Source: Lethocerus indicus
Lineage: Eukaryota; Arthropoda; Insecta; Hemiptera; Belostomatidae
Assembly (NCBI GenBank): GCA_019843655.1
Contig: JACDQD010000007.1
Span: forward strand, 12,449,846 to 12,513,845
Direction: 5' to 3'
DNA length: 64,000 nucleotides
This document shows, in pieces, positions 13,651 through 24,596 of this stretch. Position numbers and translations under genes: made by a program. Every line of letters starts with the position of its first letter. Position 1 is the first letter of the stretch. The notes beneath the pieces were generated by a model. That model saw nothing but the letters and a program-made list of their open reading frames with translations. It was not told where the DNA came from and ran no database searches.

Positions 13651-15510
13651 TTCTATTATATATGATATATATTATTACAGATTACATCTTGCTAGTCACA
13701 GTGGTCTGGTATCGTGAATTATAAAGTAAAATCTAATTACTGACAAAGAGGGAACTTGGTATACTGAGGAAATTATGAAGTTAATTACTGTGCCATTTTC
13801 TCAGTTCTCTACCCTCTATAATTTTATCGTCAACTATCCAAAAACATAAATTGTAATTACCTTAAGTTTCCGGAAGAACATTTCTTCACGTTTTGAACTT
13901 GTTAACGCCAATATTCGAACTTCTACATTTAAATTTTGATAAAAAACGAAACGACCAGATTGATAGGCCACTAGTAAAGGAAGTTTAACACTCCATTTAA
14001 ACATCGAGAGACCTATTCGACAATCCACATTACCCGAAGAATATCACTACCGGAGCATCCAATCGAACTCAAATGTCTGAACCAAAAATTGTAACAAAAG
14101 TCCTAGTTATTCTTAACTAAGGTAGTCCTAGTGAAAAAACTTATTTTGGAGAATTGCAAAACCAGCCTTATATATTAAAATGAGAAAAGACTAATATAAT
14201 TTACATTAAAGCTTATTTATAATAACCCAATAGTAGATGCATACGTGTGTGATACTATATTAATAAATTATTACTTTAAATATTATCATCAAACTATCTT
14301 CATATCTGTTTAATGTTATGTTTCTGTAATTATTATTTAAACTCATGCAAGTATAGATATCACATTCCAATTACACATTATATATGGATATAATTACGTA
14401 TGTATGATTATATATTATATTAATATTTTCTATTATATATGATATATATTATTATATATTACATATTGCTAGTTACAGTGGTCTGGCATCGTGAATTATA
14501 AAGTAAAATCTAATTACTGACAAAGAGGGAACTTGGTATACTGAGGAAATTATGAAGTTAATTACTGTGCCATTTTCTCAGTTCTCTACCCTCTATAATT
14601 TTATCGTCAACTATCCAAAACATAAATTGTAATTACCTTAAGTTTCCGGAAGAACATTTCTTCACGTTTTGAACTTGTTAACGCCAATATTCGAACTTCT
14701 ACATTTAAATTTTGATAAAAAACGAAACGACCAGATTGATAGGCCACTAGTAAAGGAAGTTTAACACTCCATTTAAACATCGAGAGACCTATTCGACAAT
14801 CCACATTACCCGAAGAATATCACTACCGGAGCATCCAATCGAACTCAAATGTCTGAACCAAAAATTGTAACAAAAGTCCTAGTTATTCTTAACTAAGGTA
14901 TTCCTAGTGAAAAAACTTATTTTGGAGAATTGCAAAACCAGCCTTATATATTAAAATGAGAAAAGACTAATATAATTTACATTAAAGCTTATTTATAATA
15001 ACTCAACGGTAGATGAATACGTGTGATACTATATTAATAAATTATTACTTTAAATATTATCATCAAACTATCTTCCATAATCATTATTTAATGTTATGTT
15101 TCTGTAATTATTATTTGACCTACATGCACGTATAGATATCACATTCCAATTACACATTTTATATGGATATAATTACGTATGTATGATTATATATTATATT
15201 AATATTTTCTATTATATATGATATATATTATTATATATTACATATTGCTAGTTACAGTGGTCTGGCATCGTGAATTATAAAGTAAAATCTAATTACTGAC
15301 AAAGAGGGAACTTGGTATACTGAGGAAATTATGTAGTTAATTACTGTGCCATTTTCTCAGTTCTCTACCCTCTATAATTTTATCGTCAACTATCGAAAAA
15401 CATAAATTGTAATTACCTTAAGTTTCCGGAAGAACATTTCTTCACGTTTTAAATTTGTTATCGCCAATATTCGAACTTCTACATTTAAATGTAGAAAAAA
15501 AACGAAACGA
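13651..15510 (+). repeat. Array A variant units, 778-bp period (2.4 copies)
   Basis: The repeat changes here to a shorter unit. The block CAGTGGTCTGG recurs at 13699, 14476 and 15255, a spacing of 777 and 779. Each unit joins a new segment (CAGTGGTCTGG through AACGAAACGACC) to the conserved block of the main unit (GATTGATAGGCCACTAGTA) and its right half. The third copy stops at about 15510, where unique sequence begins. Minus-strand open frames of 64-65 codons at 13834-14028 and 14607-14804 repeat with the unit and are not convincing genes. Confidence 0.85.
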
Positions 15511-16562
15511 CCGATTTCGATTTACTGAACGGTGAACTGAAACTATGGCGGACGGATATTTGATCTGCGGTGGTGTATTAATATCTACAAATATATATCT
15601 AATAAATTGCGCGTATTTCGCTGTTATTTACTTACGTCCCTTTAATGAACAATTTATAAACATTTATATCACTAGAAATATATTAATACCAAATATTAAA
15701 TGTCAAAAATTTGGAACTACTTTTTTGGGTGTAGTAGCGTTGCGGCATCGCTCCGCCATATTAGATTATCCCCACCCCTTAACCACATCTAAAATATATC
15801 TAAAATATAATTCTAAAAAAAATGAAAATATCTCTTAAAAATAGATTGCTCAACACACAGCTACTAACAGGCGATAAGCGCTCTAGAAGCAGGTGTAACT
15901 AGGGGACCCTGAAAGTTTATTTAAGATTGGTGCATGCAAAATAGATAAAATGGAAGGACTCACCGAAGGAACTTGAGTGATGCTGTCCTCCGGAGCTCTG
16001 CCTTCAGCGGTAGACTCCAACTCCTGCCGCAACCACCAACAAAACCACTAAATCCCTCGCGCACAACTCACTACAGCAACCTCCACCGTTCACTAACACC
16101 ACCTTATTTCTCTCCATATCACCTGAGCCTAATAACAATTACATAATATGTATTATTGATTGAAATACATAAATAAAAGTTACACAATATTTTTTCAACT
16201 ATGCTTGTGTTGCCCATTTGGCAATTTTGGTAAAGTTGTAGTAATGCACCCTGGTGGTGTTCCCCCACTTTTCACTATGGAGGTTCCTCACCGTGCTCTA
16301 TATTTCTCAGCTATCCTTAATTTGTTGTGGGGGGGGGGTCATCGGAGAAATGGTGATCGATCGAAATCGTATGCTTTGCTTTTGAGAAAATCTGACGCAT
16401 TTTACCTCTTTATACCTTAAACCAGGCCAGTGCGCTTTAACTACAACTTTACCGGCAACATTGGCCATTATGAGCGTATGATATGGAGTGAGCTGTAATT
16501 TCTCTGATCACTGTCTACTGGCACAACTTGCGTAAAAAAGTAAGGTTCCGGCGGATTTTAAA
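15511..16562. other. Unique spacer right of array A
   Basis: Mostly single-copy sequence; part of 15511-15710 reappears shortened at about 5690-5790. It contains an open frame at 15545-15838 and a ten-G run at 16329-16338. I see no recognisable protein, and neither reading frame present (15545-15838, 16160-16420) resembles a known family. Confidence 0.5.
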
Positions 16563-16658
16563 CGCCGGCAAAACGAGAGTCGGGATGTTTTACATCCTTA
16601 AGAAGCTTATCAAAATTTCTTAAAGATATAAAACATCCCGATTCTCGTTTTGCTGGCG
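16563..16658 (+). other. Long foldback (hairpin) with G:U-compatible arms
   Basis: Two 30-base arms, 16563-16592 and 16629-16658, are inverted repeats. They differ at only two positions, and both differences become G:U pairs if the plus strand is transcribed, so the RNA stem would be uninterrupted. A 7-bp inner stem (16598-16604 with 16617-16623) continues it, leaving a 12-base loop. A GC-rich 6-bp inverted repeat (CCGGCG 16548-16553 with CGCCGG 16563-16568) competes at the base. It could be a small RNA precursor, a MITE-like foldback or a structured element; the sequence alone does not decide. Confidence 0.6.
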
Positions 16659-17937
16659 GTTCGAATCAAAATTTCATTTTTGTCTTTTTCTCGTCATGAC
16701 ACTTCTCATACTGGATCAGGACGGGAATTGAGAATACACTAAAGCTCTTACCTGCCTAATATCACATGAATTTATGATGGAACTTGTTAGTCGTACAAGG
16801 TGAGCCACCGAAACCCTGGAGTTAAATAAATTTGCACTTAATTGTGTAAATTAACGTAAGGACCCGAATTTATTGAATAAAGATTCAAAAAACTTAAAAG
16901 GTATTTTGGAATGTTAGTTATTTTATGAACGGGGGCCCTGGTCTCTTATTTGGGAATCATTTATTTCTTTGAACCCTAAAATCATGTCTATGGTTTATAA
17001 AGCCTCCCAACGACCGGGATTTTAGCAAGTCGCTAAAATAAACTAACATATAAATTTTTCTACAAAATAATTGATACGTATTTTATACATGAAAAGAAGC
17101 TAGCAAGGTAAAGTCAATATAAGAGAAAAAACAATGTTTTAAAAAAGAATAATGAAAAAAAGATTAAGACAACAAGAAAGGTACTTACCCTAAGAAGACT
17201 CGTCAGGAAGAGATGATGAGTAGCCTCATCCCCCCCCCCCCCTTTATATAAGTTCGGACAAAGGAAACGGCGGATGCAAGATTTTCAACCAATCATATTA
17301 ATCCCTGCCTGTAATCACGTGATTCCTCCCCACCACACTTTCTCACGCCACCACCTTTTCTAGCCCCAAGTGGACAGTTTCTTGAATAATATATTACATC
17401 TAAAACAGGCAAATTTTTACATTTTGTGTTTTACTCAAAAATAATTATTTTTACTGAATAATTAATTATACTTTATAATTAGTACTGAATAAGAAGAGTA
17501 CACTATGAAAAATTAAATGATTAAATTAAATGACACTGAAAATATTCGTATAATTTTGTTTATAGAATTTCCAATTTTAAGTTCCGGTGAAACAACCAGT
17601 TCACTGGTGGTGATTATCACTCCTGCGGTTAATCGACAGGAAATTAACCATTTCTGAACCGGGGTCTGCAACTTGGCGTAGCGTCGGGTAAGTGACCTCG
17701 GAGTAGTGAACCCTTTCTACACTCACGCAGTGCCTCGTATATTATTAAATACAGTATATTATTAAATAACCAGTCTAGTTGATGCAGGCCATTATGCTGA
17801 TCGTCCGTCTTCAGTTACAGGGCAGGAGGTTTTCGGAAAAAAGGTCTCTTCGACCTTAATTGTTCCCGCTATGTTCCTCAAAAAATTTACGTTATTTAAA
17901 GCTGTTCTGTCCTGTTCGCCTCTACGTGTTCTCTCCG
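16659..17937. other. Spacer with candidate minus-strand promoter
   Basis: Single-copy sequence with no recognisable coding region. The only structured part is around 17170-17250 (listed separately). A 13-C run lies at 17230-17242. Confidence 0.45.
17183..17250 (-). promoter_or_regulatory. Candidate TATA box and first-exon splice donor
   Basis: On the minus strand TATATAAA lies at 17250-17243. It is followed by a G run and then by a CTCATC-containing stretch about 30 bases downstream, where a start site would fall. A good 5' splice site, AGG|GTAAGTAC, has its GT at 17188-17187. A possible acceptor TTTATTTTAG lies further down near 17030. The spacing fits a small noncoding first exon, but I find no coding exon to attach to it. 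Confidence 0.3.
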
Positions 17938-19640
17938 TTACACGGTTGGAGTCGCCGGGGAGAACATTAAATCCCAGGGAGTAGGTCCTTTCGCGGAATA
18001 TATTGATTTATCATATTCTACGACAAGACTGGCTGCGCCATCCCGCTGGGCTTCTACTTAATTAATCTAACTAATATCAATCGCTATTTGATACAAGATA
18101 TGTACATATACACACGCGCTCGTTAACTATTAATTTAACAGGCTCGATGGAAGACTCCATTTGTACAATACGATAATTAACATTTCTAACTAAACAGAAA
18201 TAAACCGAGGTAGTTTGTCAGGAATGACAGGACAAATTTATTGCACTGTCTATGTCAATTTTAGTATCGATTTTCAAACGGACAATTTTCAGTTTCTGTG
18301 CAGTATCAAGGAACACTTTCTAATTAAGTTAGTCTTCACAAGTCTAAGTTGGATAGAAATATTGGACACCACAACATTCGGATTTCGGAAGCGGTTAGAT
18401 GTGGGCGAGAAAAGGAATGGTCTAAGAGAACTAATAATTCAAAACAGTAAATAAATAGTAAATAAACACTCAAGTAGAGAGATTTAAACCCAGTTTAACT
18501 GCTACTCATGCCAATTCGAGAAAACGTTATGACACTCCCTTCTTATAATTCCGATTTTTATCCTGCATGTCTGAGTTGGTTTAGAATACGACAGTGATCC
18601 AAAGCAAGGAGTCATAGAATTAAGGAGTCCTCGCCTTTAATGAAACCATTACTTTCAATTATCTGATATGAAAACAATTCGAAGTTGATACAGTTATTTG
18701 AATGTCGGAAAAGGCACATATTAACGATTATGACAATAGATTGCAGTGGCATTATTAGTGCAGGAATACGTAGTTATGCTACGTCACATCTGAAATTATT
18801 TATTAAATTGTTATTAAATTTTCAGTGATTGGTTCATAACTAATTAACTAGGCTGACTAATTAATTAATTGCTAGTTAGTGTTAGATTTATTATTATTAA
18901 GAAGCATTCCTTCCAGTTCAAGTTATCTGAAGAAAAATATGAAGATTTTTATGGAAAATGCGTATACGGGTAATATTATTTGAATAAGTTTAACAAGCCA
19001 GTTGAAATACGAACATTGGTATCTGGAAACGCACACTGTCATTATCTATCTCTCTTGGTGTCTCGCTCCTCTTTCTCTCTATTATACTTTTCCCGATACT
19101 GTACCCGCACCACTCATCCCTCCACATTTTTCTCAGTATGTCAACAAAAAAAATCAATATACTGGACTATTCCTTTAACCTCATTTGAAATATTCAACAC
19201 ACACTCTACCTTCTCAATTGCTATACTTTTACTTTAATATTTACTATATTTCTCCACCCGAATACTAATGTAATTTGTATAAACTTTTTCTTAAATTGAG
19301 GGGGGTTATCTGTATACATGTAATTCCTTACCTTCCTGTACCTTAATTAATATTTAAATGTATTAAGGAAGTATTTTTAACCAATCGCCTTATTTTAAAC
19401 TTATTTACAGTTTAAGAGCTCAGCTCTGTTCTGATGACAATTTTCGAATGAATTCGAATAAATACACATGCCAGATTATTGTTCCATCCGTATTTAAGAT
19501 ACAATTAATTAGAACTATGTCCTGAAATTTCAATTGTTTATTGGTATTTTATTGCAGTGCAATGAGTGGTACTTGAGAAGTACCCACGGCGGATATGCGT
19601 TACTTCGTTTGGCAATTTCTTTTAATGGTAATGTTATAAC
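17938..19640 (+). repeat. Dispersed segment R, copy A (direct)
   Basis: Reference copy of a segment that recurs three more times nearby. Its left part (17938-18620) reappears diverged at 19648-20254 and inverted at 20261-21083. Its right part (18412-19640) reappears directly at 21084-22270. Short frames such as 18215-18454 repeat with the DNA but match no protein I know. No terminal repeats or transposase are visible. Confidence 0.7.
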
Positions 19641-19647
19641 GTTATAA

Positions 19648-20254
19648 CATCCCACTGGGTTTCTACATCGTGTATGATCATTAATCTAAATAATATTAAT
19701 CGCTATTTGGTACAAGATATGTACATATACACACGCGCTCGTTAACAATTACTTTAACAGGCTTGATTGAAGAATCCAGTTGTACAATATGATAATTAAT
19801 ATTTCTAACTATAAGTAAGATAAGTAATATTTCGTACAGTTAGAAATAAACAGAGGTTGTTAAGTGTAGTAACAGGGCAAATTTATTACAGTGTCTATGT
19901 ATCGATTTTCAAAAGGACAATTTTCAGTTTCATTGCAGTATCAAGGAACACTTTCTAATTAAGCTTATATTGGGCACCACAAATCCGGATTTCGAAACCA
20001 GTTAGATGTGGGCGAGAAAAGGGAATGTTCTAAGAGAACTAATAATTCGAAACAGTAAAGAAATAGGGAATAAACAATCAAACTATATCCGGTAATCCAT
20101 TTACACAGAGAGAATTGAACCCAGGTTAACTGCTGAACTCGTGCCAATTCGAGGATACGTTATGATATTCCTTTCTTATAATTCTGATTGTTATCCTGCC
20201 TATATGAGTTGGTTTAGAATAAGACAGTGATCCAAAGCAACGAGTCATGGAATT
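19648..20254 (+). repeat. Segment R, copy B (direct, diverged; left arm of palindrome)
   Basis: Diverged direct copy of 18040-18620, recognisable by blocks such as CAAGATATGTACATATACAC and GTGATCCAAAGCAA. It forms the left arm of a large inverted repeat with copy C; the arms meet at AATT|ATTTTG|AATT (20251-20264). Confidence 0.7.
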
Positions 20255-20260
20255 ATTTTG

Positions 20261-21083
20261 AATTCCATGACTCTTGCTTTGGATCACTGTCGTATTCTAA
20301 ACCAACTCAGAGATGCAGGATAAAAATCGGAATTATAAGAAGGGAGTGTCATAACGTTTTCTCGAATTGGCATGAGTAGCAGTTAAACTGGGTTTAAATC
20401 TCTCTACTTGAGTGTTTATTTACTATTTATTTACTGTTTTGAATTATTAGTTCTCTTAGACCATTCCTTTTCTCGCCCACATCTAACCGCTTCCGAAATC
20501 CGAATGTTGTGGTGTCCAATATTTCTATCCAACTTAGACTTGTGAAGACTAACTTAATTAGAAAGTGTTCCTTGATACTGTACAGAAACTGAAAATTGTC
20601 CTTTTGAAAATCGATACTAAAATTGACATAATGATAGCTACCCCTGACATTTGCCATGGGTGTTAGCCTGTAAGCTAGTTTATAAGAAGGGTGCAGTGAT
20701 CGTAAGTCGCCCCTGCGGTCACAAGTGCAATATAGTCTGAGTAACTCGCTGCACTATAAGCATAAACAAAATTGACATAGTGTAATAAGTTTGCCCTGTT
20801 ACTACAAACTACCTCGGTTTATTTCTGTTTAGTTAGAAATATTAATTACCGTATTGTACAACTGGAGTCTTCCATCAAGCCTGTTAAATTAGTACTTAAC
20901 GAGCGCATGTGTACATATACATATCTTGTATCAAATAGCGGTTGATATTAGTTTTATGACGTAGGAGCCCAGCGGGATGGCGCAGCCAGTCTTCTCGTAT
21001 AAAATAATAAATCAATATATTCCGCGAAAGGACCGATTCACTGAGATTTAATGTTCTCCCCGGCGACTCTAACCTTGTAGGAA
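20261..21083 (-). repeat. Segment R, copy C (inverted; right arm of palindrome)
   Basis: Inverted copy of 17938-18620. It is much closer to copy A than to its palindrome partner copy B, so it is a younger inverted duplication placed head-to-head with an older direct one. It is interrupted by a 137-base insertion at 20631-20767. Confidence 0.75.
20619..20779. mobile_element. 137-bp insertion with 12-bp flanking duplication
   Basis: Copy C is interrupted relative to copy A. AAAATTGACATA occurs at 20619-20630 and again at 20768-20779, with 137 foreign bases (20631-20767) between them. Copy A (about 18244-18255, complement) has this site once and uninterrupted. A 12-bp duplication suits target-primed retroposition or a cut-and-paste event. 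The insert has no A tail and no clear polymerase III boxes, so its class is unknown. It contains short complementary arms (AGTGCA and TGCACT). Confidence 0.6.
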
Positions 21084-22270
21084 TTGTTTAAGAGAACTAA
21101 TAATTCGAAACAGTAAAGAAATAGTAAATAAACAATCAAGTAGAGAGATTTGAACCCAGCTTAACTGCTACTCATGCCAATTCGAGAAAACGTTCTGATA
21201 TTCCCTTCTTATAATCCTGGTTGTTATCCTACATCTCTGGGTTGGTCTAGAATACGACAATGATCCAAAGCAAGGAGTCATAGAATTAAGGAGTCCTCGC
21301 CTTTAATGAAACCATTACTTTCAATTATCTGATGTGAAAAACGATTCGAAGTTGATACAGTTATTTGAATGTCGGAAAAGGCACATATTAACGATTATGA
21401 CAATAGATTGCAGTGGCATTATTAGTGCAGGAATACGTAGTTATGCTACGTCACATCTGAAATTATTTATTAAATTGTTATTAAATTTTCAGTGATTGGT
21501 TCATAACTAATTAACTAGGCTGACTAATTAATTAATTGCTAGTTAGTGTTAGATTTATTATTATTAAGAAGCATTCCTTCCAGTTCAAGTTATCTGAAGA
21601 AAAATATGAAGATTTTTATGGAAAATGCGTATACGGGTAATATTATTTGAATAAGTTTAACAAGCCAGTTGAAATACGAACATTGGTATCTGGAAACGCA
21701 CACTGTCATTATCTATCTCTCTTGGTGTCTCGCTCCCTCTTTCTCTCTATTATACTTTTTCCCGATACTGTACACGCACCACTCATCCCTCCACATTTTC
21801 TCAGTATGTCAACAAAAGAATACTGGACTATTCCTTTAACCTCATCTGAAATATTCAACACACGCTCTACCTTCTCAATTGCTAAACTTTTACTTTAATA
21901 TTTACTATATTTCTCCATCTGAATACTACTGAATACTGATGTAATTTGTACAATCTTTTCTTAAATTGAGGGGAAGATTTCTGAATACACGTAATTCTAC
22001 CTTCATTAATATTAATAATGTATTAAGGAAGTGCCTGGAAAATAGTATTTCTAAACAATCGCTTTATTTTAAGCTTATTTACAGTTTCAGAGTTCAGCTC
22101 TATTCTGATGACAATTTTCGAATAAATAAAATAAATTGTTGCATCCGTATTTCTGATACCGTTAATTAGAATCATGCCCTGAAATTTCAATCGTTTAGTG
22201 GTACTTTCTTGCAGTGCAATGAGTGGCACTTGAGAAATACCCACGGTGGATATACGTTATTTCTTTTGGG
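21084..22270 (+). repeat. Segment R, copy D (direct)
   Basis: Direct copy of 18412-19640. From about 21290 onward it is almost identical to copy A, including an ATTAATTAATTAATT-type stretch. The similarity ends in the block around GTAATGTT. The open frame at 21647-21898 is the counterpart of 18980-19237 in copy A, with frame-changing indels between them, which argues against coding. Confidence 0.75.
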
Positions 22271-23859
22271 TTTTCTTTTAATAGTAATGTTGTAACGTAT
22301 GGGGAGATGAAGAAATACTTAGGTTATTTACGCCGCTAATAAATCTAATAAATACATAACTAATAAATCGAGCGATAGCCGTGATTAATTCACTATACCG
22401 ACCGATACCATTCGCAATGGAATTGAGAGCTCGGCCCTGACAAGGCACTTTCCGGAGGAGCTTCATATAGATTCCACATTCTAATCTGACACAAAGGTTT
22501 GGGATAGCCGACTTAATTTAGTTCTAGAGATCAAAAGGCACTCCGGCAAACTGGCTACTCAAATATATCAAGTAACGCTTCCCCCTACAATCCCACACCG
22601 AAACCACAGATTTAATCATCATTTAAAATAATTAGATTTTAAATATTCCTCTTCCAGTGCTCACTATGGGAAGTGATATTTTAACAATAATTACTAGGGC
22701 GACGGTACTGAGCAAGTCTCCTCCTCGTCCCTCAAACTGTATCTCCTTCATGTGCCTGTCCCGACAGGTGTGCGCTGATTCATCCGCTATTGTCTAGCTC
22801 GAAAAAATACGGAGACACAAAACGCTTACTAAATAACGCTTCATATTCATAAAATATTAATCCAATTATATGCATTCAACTAATAATTTATTACCTTATT
22901 TCATAACTAAATAATGAAACAGAAATGATGCAGTTATATTCATATTGGCGACGGATTATTTAAGTACTGTGGTTATCTTGGCTTAAGAATTAATTTTCCT
23001 GATATTTTAGGCTTCAATATAAATACATGAAAGAAGCTTATCATACAAATTACTTGAGGGAAGTACCACCTTTATAATTGAGTACCCAAAATGTTTAATT
23101 TTATTTCAATTATGGTTGTTCGGATTTAGTTATACAGTAGAATATCCTACTATCCTAATTACATATACTGTACGGACCTAAATCAGTTACGATGATCTGT
23201 TACAATTGAGAATGTCCTTATAATGTGTTATGATGCTGCGAAGCTAAAGACGGATAAAATATACATTAGCTAAAATAAATGCTGACACCCAAAAGGCCCT
23301 TTTTATTAATTAAACCTCGAGGAGAGAATATTATTTTCCCTAAGTGAAAGGTTGTTGCTAAGAGTGTAGAGTTTGAGATACAATGAGAGGGAATTAGTAG
23401 GGACGCAGGAGTATTGAGTTTAGGCAATAAACAAGGCCCAGCGATGGCAACAAAATTATAAACTGGCCTCAAAAATCTCAAACAGTTAATATTTTACACC
23501 CAACATTTTCCTCTCGCTTCAGTGTAAAGCTGATACATAAATAACATAAATATCATCATAGCATAAATAACAAATTAGCCCTCCATTAGTTTCAAAATTT
23601 ATCCCTTATTACTTACAGTTGCCAAACAGTTTGTTGGATTTGAATAAAACTCCCACCTCCTTAAAAATCACACAGAGAACAAGATGTCGAACCACTCACT
23701 GGCTACACTAGACTGCTTGGTCCCAGGCGGGTCCTGCTGAGTGTTTAGACTTAAAAAGTGGAAAAGGGATTATTCGATGTTCTTATTTATACTTCTGAGA
23801 AACGTTCTAATACCCTAGCCTGTAAAAGGGGCCTGGCTTAACTGTGCTTAGCTTTTACA
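22271..23859. other. Unique spacer with no recognised feature
   Basis: I see no gene, repeat or RNA here. Minus-strand open frames at 22278-22466 and 23266-23481 (62 and 71 codons) match nothing I recognise and lack supporting splice or start context. Confidence 0.5.
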
Positions 23860-24235
23860 TAATTGACTAGGGTTTCACCCTTATATTTGAAATTTTTTAA
23901 AAATTTGTACAGCGCAAATTTGGTCTTGCTAATATGCGCTTTGAATATTTATCTGACAGTCAAAATATTAAGGACAATAACCAACGCACCCTACTATGTC
24001 TTCAACCTCACCCCACACACAGATCTTAAGTCCCCTTTGTCCGAGACCTAGCCATACAACGATACAGCAATTTCCACTCACGACTCAACCATCACCCTAA
24101 TCCACTAGTCCAAACCCTACCATCTCCCGACATCCCAAACGTTCCTTACTGAAAAGGAAGTGGCCACGCGACCTAAATGTTTAAATAAATAAAAGTAATT
24201 TAATTAAATTTAAAAAATTAAAATAAAATAAATAA
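23860..24235 (+). pseudogene. 3' end of a Jockey-clade non-LTR retrotransposon, decayed
   Basis: At 23962-24000 the plus strand encodes KILRTITNAPYYV, and the frame continues through NLTPHTDLKSPLSE to a stop at 24049-24051. This is the characteristic C-terminal part of the reverse-transcriptase ORF of Jockey-clade LINEs. After frameshifts the usual ending can still be seen: HPNPLVQTLP near 24090, then KRKWPRDLN near 24155. A short 3' trailer and an AAATAAATAAAAG-type tail (24184 onward) follow. Only about the last 300 bases resemble the element, so it is a 5'-truncated insertion with stops and frameshifts and cannot be active. Flanking target duplications were not identified. The assignment rests on recalled family motifs. 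Confidence 0.75.
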
Positions 24236-24596
24236 AAAAAAATTTTGTTTAAGTTAAAAAAGTAATAAAAAAGGGGGGGGGGGAAACCAGTGGGTTTCTC
24301 CCCGAATTGTTGTCTATTGTGCTGGTATCAATATTGCTTATTGTATTAACTTCTTAACACCAATGTTTGAACATGCACATTTCAATTTAGAGAATAACGA
24401 AACAGAACCACCTGCAACAAAATACTTGAAATGAATAGTTTAATATCTCAAAATATTATTAGGGAAGTCCAAGTTTTGCTATTTTTAACAAGTCAAACTT
24501 CTCAATAATAATTTTCCCAATAATATATTATATATATATATACCATGGATCTACAATTCATGTAGATTCACATATATCAGTTTGCAGGCATTCCTA
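24236..24596. other. Spacer before array C, with a diverged array A fragment
   Basis: Contains an A/T-rich stretch, an 11-G run at 24273-24283 and a TA microsatellite at about 24523-24543. Positions about 24348-24410 resemble the 3' part of the array A variant unit (14666-14730) at roughly three bases in four: shared words are TTAAC, CCAAT, ACATTT and AACGAAAC in the same order. Confidence 0.5.

Noticed and set aside
13834..14804. Repeated minus-strand frames containing MFKWSVKLPLL in array A
   Set aside because: The same block sits in different, interrupted frames in other units (2559-2849, 7160-7357); its conservation follows from recent DNA duplication.
15545..15838. Plus-strand frame starting MADGYLICGG after array A
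   Set aside because: The ATG context is fair and a donor-like GGTGGTGTAT follows, but the rest shows no family, and the partial copy at about 5690-5790 has deletions that do not respect codons.
16657..16668. GGTTCGAATC resembling a tRNA B box
   Set aside because: No T-stem pairing around it (GGCGG against CAAAA) and no A box at a suitable distance; it overlaps the foldback arm.
17197..17206. CTGACGAGTC (minus strand), similar to a hammerhead ribozyme core
   Set aside because: No matching second core (GAAA after a helix) or flanking helices could be found.
20110..20121. B-box-like GGTTCAATTCTC on the minus strand (related forms in copies A, C and D)
   Set aside because: The possible A box is too close and the arm pairs poorly; a tRNA-derived origin of segment R cannot be supported.
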